Shown one piece after another: positions 42,676-51,756 of a stretch of DNA of 64,000 nucleotides. Numbering within the stretch: the first letter of the stretch is position 1; the number at the start of each line of letters is the position of its first letter. The position numbers were made by a program, and so were the translations under genes. The DNA is taken from contig NZ_CP048209.1 of the NCBI RefSeq assembly GCF_010119935.1, forward strand, positions 1,359,501 to 1,423,500. The letters run 5' to 3'. This stretch comes from Paenibacillus lycopersici. Its GTDB lineage: Bacteria; Bacillota; Bacilli; Paenibacillales; Paenibacillaceae. Below the pieces are notes generated by a model that was given only the letters and a program-made list of their open reading frames with translations, was not told the origin of the DNA and made no database searches.

Positions 42676-43731
42676 ATGAAATCGGTTACAGTATACGACA
42701 TTGCCAAGGAAGCCAATGTTTCCGTCGCCACGGTTTCACGCGTCCTGAACAACACGGCTCCGGTCAAAGCCTCCACGCGCGAGCGGATCCAAAGCTTGAT
42801 CAACAAGTACCAGTTCCAGCCGAATGCGCTGGCGCGCAGCTTGATCAAGAAGGAGACGGGGATGATCGGCATTATTTTGCCGGATATCACGAATCCCTTC
42901 TTCCCCGAAGTGCTGGCAGGACTGGAGCAGGAAGCGCGCAAGCAGGGCTACACGTTCTTCCTATGCGATACCGGTTCGTCCAATATGGACATTAAGGAAC
43001 AGTACAAACGCGAATCGCAATACTTGAACATTCTCATGGAGAAACAGGTAGACGGCATCATCATGCTCGGCGGCCGGATCGACTTGTACAAGTGCACCAA
43101 GGAAATGGCCAAGGAAGTGGCGGCCATCAACAAACGCGTGCCGCTCGTGCTGATCAACGGCAACTTGCCGGGCGCCGAGTTTCATCGCGTCGTCATCGAC
43201 GAAGTCGCCGGCGGCCGGATGGTCACCGAGCATCTCATCGGTCTCGGGCACCGCGACATCGCGTTCATCGGCGGCTATCCCCAAATGTCCAATACGGTCG
43301 CGCGCCTGCAGGGCTTCCGCACGGCGATGGAGGAGGCGGGACTGCCCGTCCGCGAAGATTGGATCGATCACGGCGGCTTCTCCGTGCAGCGCGGCAAAAA
43401 CATGATGGGCCGGCTGCTGGACATGAAGGAGGCGCGTCCGACGGCGGTCGTCTGCGCGAATGATCTTGTCGGCATCGGCGCGATCAAAGCAGCGGTCAAA
43501 GCCGGGCTGCAAGTGCCGGGAGACATCTCCATTACGGGCGTCGACGGAGTTCCGCTGGCGGCGAGCGTCATTCCCGAATTGACCACCATGTCGCTGCGCT
43601 GCCTGGAGCTTGGGCGTTCCGCGGCTTCCGTCATGCATCAGCTCATTTCGAAATCCCCAGGCGCGAATGTGCTGACGACGCTGATGCCGGAGCTTGTCAT
43701 CCGGGAGAGCACGGCGCCGCCGAGGGCATGA
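42676..43731 (+). CDS. LacI family transcriptional regulator
   Basis: A 351-residue repressor. The N-terminal HTH and hinge is SVTVYDIAKEANVSVATVSRVLNNTAPVKASTRERIQ. The periplasmic-binding-like core has GMIGIILPDITNPFFPEVLAGLEQEA, GHRDIAFIGGYPQMSNTVARLQGFRTAMEEAG and the C-terminal ITGVDGVPLAASVIPELTTM. It is immediately upstream of, and probably controls, the GH35/ABC operon, where three operator-like palindromes occur. The inducer is likely a galactoside-type sugar. An AAAGGGTGA site precedes the ATG. Confidence 0.92.
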   Translation: MKSVTVYDIAKEANVSVATVSRVLNNTAPVKASTRERIQSLINKYQFQPNALARSLIKKETGMIGIILPDITNPFFPEVLAGLEQEARKQGYTFFLCDTGSSNMDIKEQYKRESQYLNILMEKQVDGIIMLGGRIDLYKCTKEMAKEVAAINKRVPLVLINGNLPGAEFHRVVIDEVAGGRMVTEHLIGLGHRDIAFIGGYPQMSNTVARLQGFRTAMEEAGLPVREDWIDHGGFSVQRGKNMMGRLLDMKEARPTAVVCANDLVGIGAIKAAVKAGLQVPGDISITGVDGVPLAASVIPELTTMSLRCLELGRSAASVMHQLISKSPGANVLTTLMPELVIRESTAPPRA

Positions 43732-43763
43732 CAGCGTCAGAAACTTTTTTCGAAATACCGTCT

Positions 43764-43793
43764 TGACAGCGCTGTCATTGTGCGAGTAAACTT
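43764..43793 (+). promoter_or_regulatory. Promoter of the GH35/ABC operon overlapped by a LacI-type operator
   Basis: TTGACA (43764-43769), 18-bp spacer, TAAACT (43788-43793). The 14-bp perfect palindrome TGACAGCGCTGTCA (43765-43778) overlaps the -35 box and has the central CG and TGnnAnCGnTnnCA pattern typical of LacI-family operators. Confidence 0.75.
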
Positions 43794-43803
43794 CAAATCA
43801 AGG

Positions 43804-43830
43804 AAACCCTGAAGGCAGGGTTTAATTTTT
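43804..43830 (+). terminator. Leader hairpin with T run directly after the operon promoter
   Basis: AAACCCTG (43804-43811), loop AAGG, CAGGGTTT (43816-43823), then AATTTTT. It lies within about 10 bases of the expected transcription start, so it could attenuate the operon or stabilise the 5' end. Confidence 0.5.
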
Positions 43831-43835
43831 GGGAC

Positions 43836-43857
43836 GGAATGAAATGGGTTTCATTCC
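43836..43857. promoter_or_regulatory. Second operator-like palindrome
   Basis: GGAATGAAA and TTTCATTCC arms around a 4-base centre, inside the operon leader. It contains the TGAAA/TTTCA half-sites common in LacI-family operators or cre-like sites. Confidence 0.6.
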
Positions 43858-44093
43858 GGTTCAATGCCAGGGCCAAGATTCACCTCAACCAAGCCCGTAC
43901 ACCTCCACATCAAATGCGCTGCACCGCCATCAGGTACCCGGCAGCCAATTCACCCCGAGAACTGCATCATTGCATAATCCAGCAAGCCCGTAAGCAGCTG
44001 CACCCATGAAATACACGCTCATCATCGGAATGGAGAAGCACGAGAAATTCGCCTAATCCCGCCATGCAGTCGTGTATTTTATTTTTCAGGTCT

Positions 44094-44111
44094 AATGAAA
44101 CCGATTTCATG
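44094..44111. promoter_or_regulatory. Third operator-like palindrome
   Basis: AATGAAACCGATTTCATG has TGAAA/TTTCA half-sites around a CG-containing centre, 40 bp before the GH35 start. The 43858-44093 stretch contains no gene I can support. Confidence 0.65.
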
Positions 44112-44149
44112 AATCCGCTTTCAAAACGATGTCTTGGAGGATGCCAGTC

Positions 44150-47035
44150 ATGAACATGGAAACAACAAGCGGCGTGCCGCTGCAATTAAGCGCTTCTTCC
44201 CTACGCATCGCCGGGCAGGCCGAAATCGTCCTCTGCGCCTCCCTCTTCTACTTCCGTATTCCCCGCGCTTATTGGCGCGAGCGAATGGAGCAGGTCAAGG
44301 CATTCGGCTACAATGCCGTCGACGTCTACTTTCCTTGGAATTACCATGAACGCGAAGAAGGCTGCTGGGATTTCGCCGGCGAACGCGACGCCGAAGCATT
44401 CCTGCGGCTGGCGGCGGAAATCGGCCTCTGGGTCGTGGCGAGACCCGGCCCGTACATCTGCTCCGAGTATGACGGCGGCGGCCTTCCCGCTTACTTGTAC
44501 GCGAAGCCGGACATGACGATCCGGAGCGCGGATCCCGCTTACATGGGCACCGTCAAGAAGTGGTATGAGCGGATTATTCCGCTGCTGGCGAAATACGAGC
44601 TGAATCGCGGGGGCACCGTGATCTGCGTGCAACTCGAGAACGAGCTGGACTTCTACGATTGTCCCGATCCGGCCGCTTACATCGCGGCGCTTCGCGATCT
44701 GGCCATCGCCGGCGGCGTCGAATCGCCGCTGATCGCCTGCGCCGGGCAAGGCGGGCTGTACGAGGCTTCGGGACTGGTGGACGGCGTCGTGCCGACCTGC
44801 AACTTCTACCCGAACGACCGCGACCCGGCTTTCGAGGACAAGGCGGCATCTTACGAACAGCGGCTTGCCGGGATGGATTTGCCGCTTATGGTGACCGAGA
44901 CGAACCGCTCGCACTTCCTGCTTCGCCGGCTGCTGTCCTGCGGCGCGAAGCTGGTCGGACCATACCTGCAAGCGTCGGGCACGAATTTCGGCTTCACGAA
45001 CGGTACGAATAACTGGGGCGATCCGCTCGCGTTCATGACATCGGATTACGATTTTCACGGCATGATTTCGCCGGAGGGTCATGTACGCCAGGAAGCCTAC
45101 GAAGGGCTGCTGATGCGCCGGGTCATCCGGACGTACGGCGGTGCGCTTGCGGAAGCGGCAACCGCGCCGGCGGACGGCATCGCGAACCTCGAAGGCGCGC
45201 GGCCGGCAGGGAGTACGCTGCTTAACCGGCAGCTGGAGCTGACCGGCGGCGGGCATCTGCTCTTCCTGGCGAACGTCGGCGAGACTGCGGAAACGGTCGG
45301 CCTTCGGCTGCGGGGGCAAGGCGGCGGCGCCGATGAAGCGGTCGTTCCGCAGGCTTCCCGGCTGCAGAGCGTGCCAAGCCGATGCGCGATTCTGCCGGTC
45401 GGCGTGCCGCTTGCGCCTTGGGGCGTAGAAGGAACGCTTCGCTATGCGACCGCGGAGCTGTCGGATGCGCGGGATACGGCGGACCGGACGGTATTGGTCT
45501 TCCACGCCGAGCAGGATCAAGAAGGCGAAATCGCGATTGCCTTCGGGCAAGCGGCTGCGCTGCAGGAAGCCGTGAATATGAACGTAAATGAGCAAGGGCA
45601 AGACGCTGCGAGCGGATTCGTGCTGACGTTCCGGGCCGAAGCGGGCCGGCGGGCGTCGTGCACGATCAAACTGGCGGACGGCCAGGTGCTCGTACTGGCC
45701 GGCTTGGCGCGCGAGGATGCGCTGCTGCTCCGCGGTATCGAGGATGACGGCAGCCTGTCGTTCGAGCCGGCTATCGCCTATGACCTGGCGCCGCGCGAGC
45801 TGAACGTCGGCTGGACCGCGAAGGAGCTGAACCCGACGGAGCCGATGGACGCCGGGAACGCGATATCGACCGCGGAGGCGGAATATTTGGAACCGAACGG
45901 CATCTACCGCGGCTTCGCCTGGTATAAGGCGGTCAGCGGCGCATCGGCGGATGCGGACGTGCAAGGCCTGCTCATCCGGGAGGGCAGCGATGCGATCTCG
46001 CTCTATGCCGACGGCGCCTTTATCGGCACATGTACGCCGGGCGGCGGCAGCCGGTTCCTGCCAAGCGCCGGCATCGGCGGCGGCAGCGAGCTTACGGCCC
46101 GCGTCGAAATTTGGGGCCATACCAATTTCGACGATCCGCGGCTGCCGGGTCTGCGGCTGAACAGCCTGAAAGGGCTTCGCGGCATCGCCGCCGTGACGAG
46201 CATCCAGCGCCTCACCTCCAACTGGCGCGTGCGCCGCGTCGCTTCGGCGGCCGCCGATCCCGCGCTGCTGGACACGGCATGCGATGACGGCGAATGGGCG
46301 TCCGTCGGCTTCGGCGGCTGGCTGTCGCCGGATCATCCGGCGCACGAGCATTACCGCAGACGATTCATGGCCAGCGCCACGGCGGATTCATTTACGCTGC
46401 AATTCCGCGGCATCCAATCGCTCGCGCATGTCTACGTGAACGGCGCGTATGCGGGCTTCGTCAATCCGTTCGATCCGTTCCTCGATATTTCCGCTCACGT
46501 GCAGCCGGGCGAGGAAACGCTCGTCGCGGTGTTCCTTCAGCGGGTGCTGGGCCTGCCGGCCGGTGAAGTAACGCTCTATGAAGGAAGCGCCGCGCGGGAA
46601 TGGCGGCTGTCGGCCGCCGGCGAGGAAGAGCTTCTGGCGCATGCGCAGCGGCATGAGGCTGCGGCTTCGGCAGCGGAACTGCCGATGAGCCTTGCAGCGG
46701 GCGGCACCGCTTGGCTCTACGGCGAGCTGCCGGATGAAGCCCGCGACGTTCCGGGCGGCTGGCGCGTGCAGGCGGAAGGCAGCGGCATGAAGCTGACCGT
46801 GCTGTTCAATGGCACGATCGTCGGCCGGCTCTGGACGCCGGGCGGCGCCGCAAGGCCGGTATTCAGCGGCGGCGATCAGCGCTCGTTCTACTTGCCCGGC
46901 GCATGGATGCGCGAGTCGGGGAACGGGCTGGCGATTCTCCTCGAAGCGGTTGAAGCCGGAGAGACGTCCAGGCTAGAGCGGCTGATCTTTACGCCCGTAG
47001 GCGAGCGCGTGAAACGCAACTCAGGGGAGGGGTAA
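44150..47035 (+). CDS. Beta-galactosidase, glycoside hydrolase family 35
   Basis: A 961-residue cytoplasmic enzyme with no signal peptide. The TIM barrel begins about residue 20 with FYFRIPRAYWRERMEQVKAFGYNAVDVYFPWNYHE; ARPGPYICSEYDGGGLPAYL follows. The acid/base Glu165 is in VQLENELD and the nucleophile Glu250 in LMVTETNRSH. The C-terminal half (about 350-961) holds beta-sandwich domains, including GHTNFDDPRLPGLRLNSLKGLRG and FVNPFDPFLDISAHVQPGEETLVAVFLQR. It removes terminal beta-galactosyl residues from oligosaccharides, presumably those imported by the ABC system encoded next. ATG 44150 follows TTGGAGG by 9 bases. It starts the operon. Confidence 0.88.
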   Translation: MNMETTSGVPLQLSASSLRIAGQAEIVLCASLFYFRIPRAYWRERMEQVKAFGYNAVDVYFPWNYHEREEGCWDFAGERDAEAFLRLAAEIGLWVVARPGPYICSEYDGGGLPAYLYAKPDMTIRSADPAYMGTVKKWYERIIPLLAKYELNRGGTVICVQLENELDFYDCPDPAAYIAALRDLAIAGGVESPLIACAGQGGLYEASGLVDGVVPTCNFYPNDRDPAFEDKAASYEQRLAGMDLPLMVTETNRSHFLLRRLLSCGAKLVGPYLQASGTNFGFTNGTNNWGDPLAFMTSDYDFHGMISPEGHVRQEAYEGLLMRRVIRTYGGALAEAATAPADGIANLEGARPAGSTLLNRQLELTGGGHLLFLANVGETAETVGLRLRGQGGGADEAVVPQASRLQSVPSRCAILPVGVPLAPWGVEGTLRYATAELSDARDTADRTVLVFHAEQDQEGEIAIAFGQAAALQEAVNMNVNEQGQDAASGFVLTFRAEAGRRASCTIKLADGQVLVLAGLAREDALLLRGIEDDGSLSFEPAIAYDLAPRELNVGWTAKELNPTEPMDAGNAISTAEAEYLEPNGIYRGFAWYKAVSGASADADVQGLLIREGSDAISLYADGAFIGTCTPGGGSRFLPSAGIGGGSELTARVEIWGHTNFDDPRLPGLRLNSLKGLRGIAAVTSIQRLTSNWRVRRVASAAADPALLDTACDDGEWASVGFGGWLSPDHPAHEHYRRRFMASATADSFTLQFRGIQSLAHVYVNGAYAGFVNPFDPFLDISAHVQPGEETLVAVFLQRVLGLPAGEVTLYEGSAAREWRLSAAGEEELLAHAQRHEAAASAAELPMSLAAGGTAWLYGELPDEARDVPGGWRVQAEGSGMKLTVLFNGTIVGRLWTPGGAARPVFSGGDQRSFYLPGAWMRESGNGLAILLEAVEAGETSRLERLIFTPVGERVKRNSGEG

Positions 47036-47038
47036 AGG

Positions 47039-48010
47039 ATGGAAACGATCACGCAGCCGAAGGCGGCGGCCGCGAAGGCCCGCCCGCGTACGAAGATCGC
47101 CGGCTGGAGGAAGTATTGGAAGAACCGGACGCTGCTTCTGATGTGTCTGCCGGCCGTGCTGTTCTTCCTGGTATTCTCGTATTTGCCGATGCCGGGCTTG
47201 TACTTGGCCTTCATTAAATACAACTACACGGACGGGATCTTCAAGAGCGCGTTCGTCGGCTGGGATAACTTCCGCTTCCTTGTCATGACGGGGGATCTGT
47301 GGAAGCTGACGTTCAATACGGTCGCCTACAACCTGGCCTTCATTATTTTAGGTAATTTCCTGCAAATCTTCGTCGCCATTCTGCTCAACGAGCTGCGCAA
47401 GAAGTGGTTCAAGAAGGTGTCGCAGACGCTCATGTTCCTGCCCTTCTTCATCTCGTTCGTCATCGTCGGCCTCATCGCTTACAACATTCTCAGTTATGAT
47501 TACGGCTTATTGAACGGTATTCTGAAATCGCTCGGCGCGGATCCGCTCAAAACGTACTCCAATCCGCATGTATGGCCGTTCATCATCGTCATTACGTATT
47601 TGTGGCAATCGACCGGCTACGGCTCCATCATATATTTCGCCGCCATTATGGGGCTGGATTCCGAAGTCGTGGAAGCTTCCGAAATCGACGGCGCCAACGC
47701 CCTGCAGCGCATCCGCTACATCGTGCTGCCTTGGCTGAAGCCGACCTTCATCATCCTGCTGCTGTTCTCGCTCGGCGGCGTGCTGCGCGGCAACTTCGGC
47801 CTCATCTACAACCTTGTCGGGGCGAACAATACGTCGCTGTACCCGACCACCGACATTATCGAAACGTACGTCTTCCGCTCGCTGATGAACAATTTCAACT
47901 TCTCCATGGGCAGCGCGGTCAGTCTATATCAATCCGTATTCGGATTCTTTGTCGTCGTTACGGCCAACTGGCTCGTGAAGAAGGCGTCGCCGGATAACTC
48001 ATTGTTCTAG
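47039..48010 (+). CDS. Carbohydrate ABC transporter permease, LplB type
   Basis: A 323-residue permease. A basic N-terminus (residues 1-30) is followed by LLLMCLPAVLFFLVFSYLPMPGLYLAFIKYNYTDGIFKSAFVGWDNF, typical of LplB-like subunits. The EAA loop is VVEASEIDGANALQRIRYI. About six membrane helices are visible. It lies 3 bp after the GH35 gene and 15 bp before the partner permease. Confidence 0.92.
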   Translation: METITQPKAAAAKARPRTKIAGWRKYWKNRTLLLMCLPAVLFFLVFSYLPMPGLYLAFIKYNYTDGIFKSAFVGWDNFRFLVMTGDLWKLTFNTVAYNLAFIILGNFLQIFVAILLNELRKKWFKKVSQTLMFLPFFISFVIVGLIAYNILSYDYGLLNGILKSLGADPLKTYSNPHVWPFIIVITYLWQSTGYGSIIYFAAIMGLDSEVVEASEIDGANALQRIRYIVLPWLKPTFIILLLFSLGGVLRGNFGLIYNLVGANNTSLYPTTDIIETYVFRSLMNNFNFSMGSAVSLYQSVFGFFVVVTANWLVKKASPDNSLF

Positions 48011-48025
48011 GAGGGAGGGAAACCC

Positions 48026-48937
48026 ATGCAAGGTGAAACGGTTCGCAAGAGCATCCGAAGCGATGCGACATCGGTATTCGTCAGAGGTTTTGGTTACGTT
48101 TTCATCGGATTATTCGCGCTCTGTTGCCTGATTCCTTTCCTGCTCGTCCTCGGCACGTCCTTTACGAAGGAAAGCGATATCATGCTGCACGGCTTTAATC
48201 TATGGCCTCGGGTCTTCTCGACGTTCGCGTACAAAATCGTATTCGAGAATCCGCAGCAGATCATCGGGGCGTACATCGTGACGATCTGCATTACGGTGAT
48301 CGGCACGTTCGTGGGATTGTTCTTGATCGCGATGACCGGCTACGCGCTGCAGCGTCCCGACTTCGAGCAGCGCAACGCAATCTCGTTCTACATTTATTTC
48401 ACGACGCTGTTCTCCGGCGGCTTGGTGCCGTTCTACCTGCTCATTCATCAGTATCTCGGCCTGGGCGACAACTATCTGGCCGTGCTGCTGCCGGGGCTGA
48501 TGAGCCCGTTCCTGATCATCATGATGAAGAGCTTCACGAAGTCGATTCCGCATGCGATCACGGAGTCGGCCAAGATCGACGGCGCCGGCGACTTTACGAT
48601 ATTCCTCCGGCTCATTCTTCCGATGGCGACGCCCGCGCTGGCTACGATCGGCCTGTTCATTGCCCTCGGCTATTGGAACGAATGGTACAACGCGATGCTG
48701 TTTCTGTCTGCGGACATGAAATACCGGCCCCTGCAGCTGTTCTTGTACAACGTCATCACAAGCGCGGATTACATCCGCAACTCGTCCGCCTCGTCCAACG
48801 TGCCGCTGCGCGACATGCCGCTGGAATCGATGAAGATGGCCACCGCCATCGTGGCGACCGGGCCGGTCATTCTGTTCTATCCGTTCATTCAGCGTTATTT
48901 CATTCAAGGGATTACGGTTGGAGCGGTAAAAGGGTAG
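48026..48937 (+). CDS. Carbohydrate ABC transporter permease, YtcP type
   Basis: A 303-residue permease with FIGLFALCCLIPFLLVLGTSFTKESDIM at the first helix. The EAA loop is AITESAKIDGAGDFTIFLRL, and the family ending YPFIQRYFIQGITVGAVKG is intact. It pairs with the LplB-type subunit and uses a shared ATPase, since none is encoded here. TAGGAGGGAGG precedes the ATG. Confidence 0.92.
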   Translation: MQGETVRKSIRSDATSVFVRGFGYVFIGLFALCCLIPFLLVLGTSFTKESDIMLHGFNLWPRVFSTFAYKIVFENPQQIIGAYIVTICITVIGTFVGLFLIAMTGYALQRPDFEQRNAISFYIYFTTLFSGGLVPFYLLIHQYLGLGDNYLAVLLPGLMSPFLIIMMKSFTKSIPHAITESAKIDGAGDFTIFLRLILPMATPALATIGLFIALGYWNEWYNAMLFLSADMKYRPLQLFLYNVITSADYIRNSSASSNVPLRDMPLESMKMATAIVATGPVILFYPFIQRYFIQGITVGAVKG

Positions 48938-49062
48938 GTTATCCATGAATGGCCGCAGGGGAGGCGCCGAGCCTCTTCTGATCCATAGCCGAACATGAAT
49001 GCCAGTCGTTCACGGGCGGCGCAGTACATGCGTTAATTCAATCATTGGGGAGGCTAGAAAGA

Positions 49063-50709
49063 ATGGGACAAGTGAAGAAACTTACGGGAATCGCGCTTTC
49101 GCTTGCACTTGCAGGCAGCTTGGCGGCATGCGGCTCGAACAACGACAACGGAGGTTCAACGGGCTCTGCTAGCAACAGCGGCACGAAAGCGGCCAACGAC
49201 ACATCGAAAGCGACCAACGACACGTCGACTTCGAGCAACGACACGTCGAATTCGAGCGACGCCGGCATCGACACGAGCAAGTTCGAGACCATCAACTATG
49301 TCGTGCTCGGCGACAAACCGAAGAACGGCCAACTCGAGAAAGTCATGGCGAAGGTCAATGCCATCCTCAAACAGAAGGTCAATGCGGAGCTGCAGTTCAA
49401 ATGGGTGGAATGGGCGGACTGGCAGACGAAATACAACCTGCTGCTCGCTTCCGGCGAACCGCTCGATCTGATCACGATCGGCACGGACTGGCTGGATACA
49501 TGGGGCAACGCGCAGCGCGGAGCGTTCCTGCCGCTTAACGATCTGCTGGAGAAATACGCGCCGCAGACGTACACGGAAATCCCGAAAGAAGACTGGGATC
49601 AGAGCAAGCTGGGCGACAAGATCATGATGATTCCGGAAGATCACTATACGCAATGGGTTAACCATGGCATCTACTACCGTGGCGATTGGGCGAAGCAGTT
49701 CGGCATTACGCAGCCGATTACGGACTTCGAAACGCTCGGCAAGTATTTCCAAGGCATCAAGGACAACATGAAAGGCATCGTGCCTTGGGATGTGAACGGC
49801 ACGAACGGCACGCTGTACACGGGCTTCGAAACGGCCTATACCGATAATATCGATCTGCCGATCGCGACCGGCTATGCGAACGTATTTACCGCGAAGTCCT
49901 ACGACGAGCGCTATACCGTCGACAGCCCGATCTTCAATGACGCATTCATCGATTTCGCCAAGCTGATGAAGGAATGGGCGGACAAAGGCTACTGGCGCGA
50001 AGACGTCCTCAACTACAAAGGCGATACGCGTACGGAGCTGAAGGCCGGCCAAACCGGCGCGGACGCGCACCATACGCAAACGTTCAAAGGCCTTCGCGTT
50101 GACATGGACAAAGCGCAGCCTGGATCCGAATTGCAAATGTTCGCTTACTCCGACACGCGCGGCAACCTGATCTCCATGCCGATTACGCATGGCGGCACGT
50201 CGATCGGCGCGCACAGCAAGGATCCAGGACGCGCGCTGATGGTATACGACCTGATTCGTCAAGATCCCGAGCTGTACCACCTGATCAACTACGGTATCGA
50301 AGGCGTGCAGTACGAGATCAAAGACGGCATCCGTACGCGTCCGGCAGGCTATGACGACGCGAAAGACGGATTCTATACCGATTTCTGGGGCGGCCGTATC
50401 GACAAGAACGAAATTCCGTCGGATACCGACTGGAGCGGCATCGGCGATATCTACGCGAAATACGACCAAATCAAGAAACCGTTCCCGTACGGCAAATTCG
50501 TCTTCGACAAATCGAGCGTCGATCCGGAGATGACGGCCATCTCGCAAGTCGTCGGCGAGCAAATGCCGGCGATCCTGTTCGGCAAAGCCGGCGATCCGGC
50601 GAAAGCGGTGCAGGCGCTGCGGGATAAATTGAAAGCGGCCGGGTACGAAAAAGTCAAAGCCGAAATCCAGAAGCAGCTGGATGCGTTCAAAGCAACGGAT
50701 CAAGGGTAA
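49063..50709 (+). CDS. Carbohydrate-binding lipoprotein, LplA/DUF3502 type
   Basis: A 548-residue extracellular binding protein. The lipobox is LAAC (Cys23), followed by an Asn/Ser/Thr-rich linker (to about 65) and a binding domain starting INYVVLGDKPKNGQLEKVMAKVNAIL. The last third matches the DUF3502 region of LipO-like proteins. GGGGAGG lies 9 bases before ATG 49063. It is the fourth gene of the GH35-permease-permease-binding protein operon, placed last rather than first. Confidence 0.9.
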   Translation: MGQVKKLTGIALSLALAGSLAACGSNNDNGGSTGSASNSGTKAANDTSKATNDTSTSSNDTSNSSDAGIDTSKFETINYVVLGDKPKNGQLEKVMAKVNAILKQKVNAELQFKWVEWADWQTKYNLLLASGEPLDLITIGTDWLDTWGNAQRGAFLPLNDLLEKYAPQTYTEIPKEDWDQSKLGDKIMMIPEDHYTQWVNHGIYYRGDWAKQFGITQPITDFETLGKYFQGIKDNMKGIVPWDVNGTNGTLYTGFETAYTDNIDLPIATGYANVFTAKSYDERYTVDSPIFNDAFIDFAKLMKEWADKGYWREDVLNYKGDTRTELKAGQTGADAHHTQTFKGLRVDMDKAQPGSELQMFAYSDTRGNLISMPITHGGTSIGAHSKDPGRALMVYDLIRQDPELYHLINYGIEGVQYEIKDGIRTRPAGYDDAKDGFYTDFWGGRIDKNEIPSDTDWSGIGDIYAKYDQIKKPFPYGKFVFDKSSVDPEMTAISQVVGEQMPAILFGKAGDPAKAVQALRDKLKAAGYEKVKAEIQKQLDAFKATDQG

Positions 50710-50733
50710 TCATTCGAATCGCTTTATCAGCCA

Positions 50734-50775
50734 TCGGCCCGGCAGGGAAACCTGCCGGGCCGATTATTGTTTGCG
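50734..50775 (+). terminator. Terminator of the GH35/ABC operon
   Basis: TCGGCCCGGCAGG and CCTGCCGGGCCGA around a GAAA loop, followed by TTATTGTTT. Confidence 0.9.
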
Positions 50776-50861
50776 CGGCGGCTGCGCGGCGGACGTCCGC
50801 CAGAAATTAGCAGCCCGACTGTGCTATATTTCAGATACATGCATCGTCTTCATACATGTAA

Positions 50862-51214
50862 GGGCTGGTCGTACCCGATATGAACGATTTGAATGTTTTC
50901 ATATCCAAAGGGTACTGCTCGCCCATGCATCCAGGGCTGGTCGTACCCGATATGAACGATTTGAATGTTTTCATATCCAAAGGGTACTGCTCGCCCATGC
51001 ATCCAGGGCTGGTCGTACCCGATATGAACGATTTGAATGTTTTCATATCCAAGGGGTACTGCTCGCCCATGCATCCAGGGCTGGTCGTACCCGATATGAA
51101 CGATTTGAATGTTTTCATATCCAAGGGGTACTGCTCGCCCATGCATCCAGGGCTGGTCGTACCCGATATGAACGATTTGAATGTTTTCATATCCAAGGGG
51201 TACTGCTCGCCCAT
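50862..51214. repeat. Five tandem 72-bp dyad repeats ahead of a sigma factor gene
   Basis: Units start at 50862, 50934, 51006, 51078 and 51150; the last ends at GCCC just before the ribosome binding site. Within each unit GGGC (1-4), GTACCC (10-15) and GATATGAA (16-23) can pair with GCCC (60-63), GGGTAC (49-54) and TTCATATC (37-44). So nearly every unit is one stem-loop separated by ATGCAT linkers. Units 1-2 have CCAAAGGG and units 3-5 CCAAGGGG. Since 72 is divisible by three, several frames on both strands are open without being convincing genes. Confidence 0.95.
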
Positions 51215-51231
51215 TAGGAGGTGATAATCGT

Positions 51232-51756
51232 ATGCTGCAAGAGGATAGGCCGGCCAAGTTTCAAGCGCTGTTCCGGGAGCATTACCCGATCGTGCTTCGC
51301 AAAATCGCTCAGCTGGTCGGGGATCGCGCCGCCGCCGAGGATTTGACGCAGGATGTGTTCCTGCGGCTGTACCGCAATCCGCCGGACGATCTGGACCGTG
51401 TAGGGCCTTGGCTGCATCGCGTATTGACCCGTATCGTATATGATCATTACCGCAAAACGGGGCGCCAGACGAATTTGGCCGAGAAGCAGATTCTGCAGGC
51501 GATGTCCGAGGAGCAGGCGCATCCGTCCAACGAGACGGCCGTCATTCAGAACTGGGAACGCGAAGTCGTGCGCAACGTGCTGAACAAGCTGTCCGAGCGC
51601 GACCGAAACGCGTTATTAATGAAGGAAAAAGGATATAGCCATGCCGAAATCGCCGAAGCGCTGCAGGTGAACCCGAAAATCGTCGGAACGCTGCTGATGC
51701 GGGCAACGAACCGATTGAAGAAAAATTTGCTGTTGGAGGAGGTCGTGGAATCATGA
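51232..51756 (+). CDS. ECF-type RNA polymerase sigma factor
   Basis: A 174-residue sigma factor with region 2 (QALFREHYPIVLRKIAQLVGDRAAAEDLTQDVFLRLYRNPP) and region 4 (VLNKLSERDRNALLMKEKGYSHAEIAEALQVNPKIVGTLLMRATNRLKK). The start ATG 51232 has the consensus TAGGAGGTGAT. The last of the 72-bp hairpin repeats ends 4 bases before that site. The gene overlaps its probable anti-sigma partner by ATGA (4 bp). It probably directs transcription of this operon and its exporters. Confidence 0.9.
   Translation: MLQEDRPAKFQALFREHYPIVLRKIAQLVGDRAAAEDLTQDVFLRLYRNPPDDLDRVGPWLHRVLTRIVYDHYRKTGRQTNLAEKQILQAMSEEQAHPSNETAVIQNWEREVVRNVLNKLSERDRNALLMKEKGYSHAEIAEALQVNPKIVGTLLMRATNRLKKNLLLEEVVES

Noticed and set aside
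43858..44093. Short minus-strand frame in the GH35 leader region
   Set aside because: No ribosome site or family resemblance; the stretch is treated as leader and operator DNA.
44201..46351. Very long minus-strand open frame opposite the GH35 gene
   Set aside because: The composition is typical of an antisense shadow in GC-rich DNA, and the plus strand has an intact enzyme with catalytic motifs.
50862..51214. CRISPR array
   Set aside because: The units are contiguous with no unique spacers, and no cas genes are nearby.
50831..51257. Repetitive open frames on both strands across the 72-bp array
   Set aside because: They stay open only because 72 is a multiple of three; the minus-strand ATG at 51214 has no ribosome binding site, and different frames give unrelated peptides.
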